A stretch of DNA of 64,000 bases from contig JAIVEN010000014.1 of the NCBI GenBank assembly GCA_026686845.1, positions 13,130,001 to 13,194,000 on the forward strand, in the 5' to 3' direction. The translations under genes and the position numbers were made by a program. Position 1 is the first letter of the stretch. Every line of letters begins with the position of its first letter. A model generated the notes under the pieces. The model did not search any database. It was not told where the DNA came from and was given only the letters and a program-made list of their open reading frames with translations. Origin of the DNA: Adenanthera pavonina (Eukaryota; Streptophyta; Magnoliopsida; Fabales; Fabaceae). Of the stretch, positions 63,301-64,000 are shown one piece after another.

Positions 63301-63409
63301 GCGACTGGTGATGGTTTCCCACGCTTGAACCTCCAGCCGCAGCCAAGGAGTACAAGAAATTAGGCCTTGAACCTGTGCTTTGGCTCACCTGGTTACTATA
63401 TTCCTCCAT
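60346..63409 (-). CDS. KNAT1: Class I KNOX homeodomain protein, KNAT1/BREVIPEDICELLUS ortholog
   Basis: Five exons give 350 residues: 63071-63409, 62863-62985, 62627-62759, 60647-60900 and 60346-60549. All joins keep phase. The N-terminus MEEYSNQ and the C-terminus ending YRLGP are hallmarks of the KNAT1 branch. Domains in order: a variable N-terminus; KNOX1 from about residue 88 (VEAIKAKIIAHPNYSNLLEAY); KNOX2 (about 147-197, DPELDRFMEAYYDMLVKY and PIREAMDFMRNMEAQLNML); an acidic linker; the ELK domain (about 232-253, ELKNHLLRKYSGYLSSLRQEL); and a TALE homeodomain with the PYP three-residue insertion and helix 3 QINNWFINQRKRHW. The family are nuclear transcription factors that pair with BELL proteins and control meristem, stem and inflorescence growth. 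The protein is somewhat shorter than the Arabidopsis member because it lacks the Asn/His-rich N-terminal runs. The 1.7-kb third intron is at the usual place for the group. Confidence 0.95.
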
Positions 63410-64000
63410 TAAATCAACTCCAACTCTTTGAGCTAACTCAGCTAGACAAGAGCTCGATCGAACTGCTCCAAAATATGAGGGAACAACGAAGGCCAGCCCG
63501 AAAACCCTACGTTATAACCATGCGTCGAAATATACAGATCAAGAAAGGTCAGACTGGGGATTAAAGAACCCTAAAATCAAAAGATTGCTAATTTAAGTGG
63601 GAATGGCGTGCTATGGAGGATGGACATTAGACGAAGAGCGAAGAAGGGTTTGGAAAATATCATATGTTGAGTTCAGAGTGACGAATTAATTAGGTGATTG
63701 CACCAGCGGACATAACGGAGTGTTTGTACGGAGAATTGAAAGACGAGAGAGAAGGGGCGAGGGAGTGAAGCGGTGGATAACGGCAGTGCTCCGAGCTGAG
63801 TGGTGGGGGTGGTTGACAAGACTTTCTTTCGTTTAGAGAACAAAAATGTTTGATTAAAATTATGAAAGTTATGCGACCAAAAAAAATATGAAAGCCGTTT
63901 AATTTGTATGGAGGATAAGCCCAACCTGCCTTGTTCATTGTTCTTTCTTTAATTCTCTGTCCCCTAATCTCTTCTTTTTCTTTGTCGCCTATTATTGCAT
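63410..64000. other. 5' region of the KNOX gene
   Basis: Leader and promoter of the minus-strand KNOX gene should lie here. Short minus-strand frames at 63673-63938 have no recognisable domain. The window ends without another gene. Confidence 0.5.

Overview
The window is nuclear DNA from a flowering plant, most likely a eudicot. It is AT-rich, its genes are split by short GT-AG introns, the encoded families are plant-specific (CGR-type pectin methyltransferase, ACC synthase, R2R3-MYB, class I KNOX), and the intergenic DNA holds plant-type Stowaway and Harbinger-like MITEs, a tRNA-derived SINE, a hAT element and a Ty3/gypsy element. A Lamiales-type asterid is possible, but I cannot fix the species. 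All gene models were spliced by hand from the sequence. In every intact model the exons join in phase and end at a stop.

Left part (1-9 kb): two related MITE copies (290-707 and 1233-1953), then a minus-strand gene for a membrane-anchored J-domain protein (2631-5913). Head to head with it is a plus-strand CGR2/CGR3-like Golgi pectin methyltransferase gene (6800-8458). From 8.5 to 22.6 kb there is about 14 kb of AT-rich intergenic DNA with Stowaway MITEs and no supported gene.

Middle (22-34.4 kb): a plus-strand ACC synthase gene (ethylene biosynthesis; TATA box near 22652, four exons plus a possible tiny fifth) converges on a minus-strand gene for a predicted plastid membrane protein (26664-28633). 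After another AT-rich gap comes a minus-strand R2R3-MYB gene of the RAX/MYB36 type (33181-34397).

Right-centre (38.9-57.7 kb): a tandem pair of branched-chain aminotransferase (BCAT) genes on the minus strand. The copy at 53607-57696 is intact (10 exons, 392 residues). The copy at 38872-50677 keeps recognisable versions of all ten exons but looks dead. Its exon 3 acceptor is changed, its exon 6 has a six-codon net deletion and an in-frame stop, and intron 2 carries a hAT transposon (41229-50199, 8-bp target duplication ATAGTAAC). The hAT in turn contains a young Ty3/gypsy retrotransposon (41974-47500, 292-bp LTRs, 5-bp target duplication TATAG). This nested insertion is the most striking structure in the window.

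Right end (57.7-64 kb): a possible small secreted-protein gene with a G-box cluster upstream (58388-58672, low confidence), a SINE with a 14-bp target duplication (59752-59982), and a minus-strand class I KNOX gene orthologous to KNAT1/BREVIPEDICELLUS (60346-63409). Several of these genes belong to hormone and developmental regulation (ethylene synthesis, MYB, KNOX), but nothing suggests they form a functional cluster. I found no system that is clearly new. The best leads are the nested transposon within the dying BCAT copy, the SINE and the putative secreted peptide.
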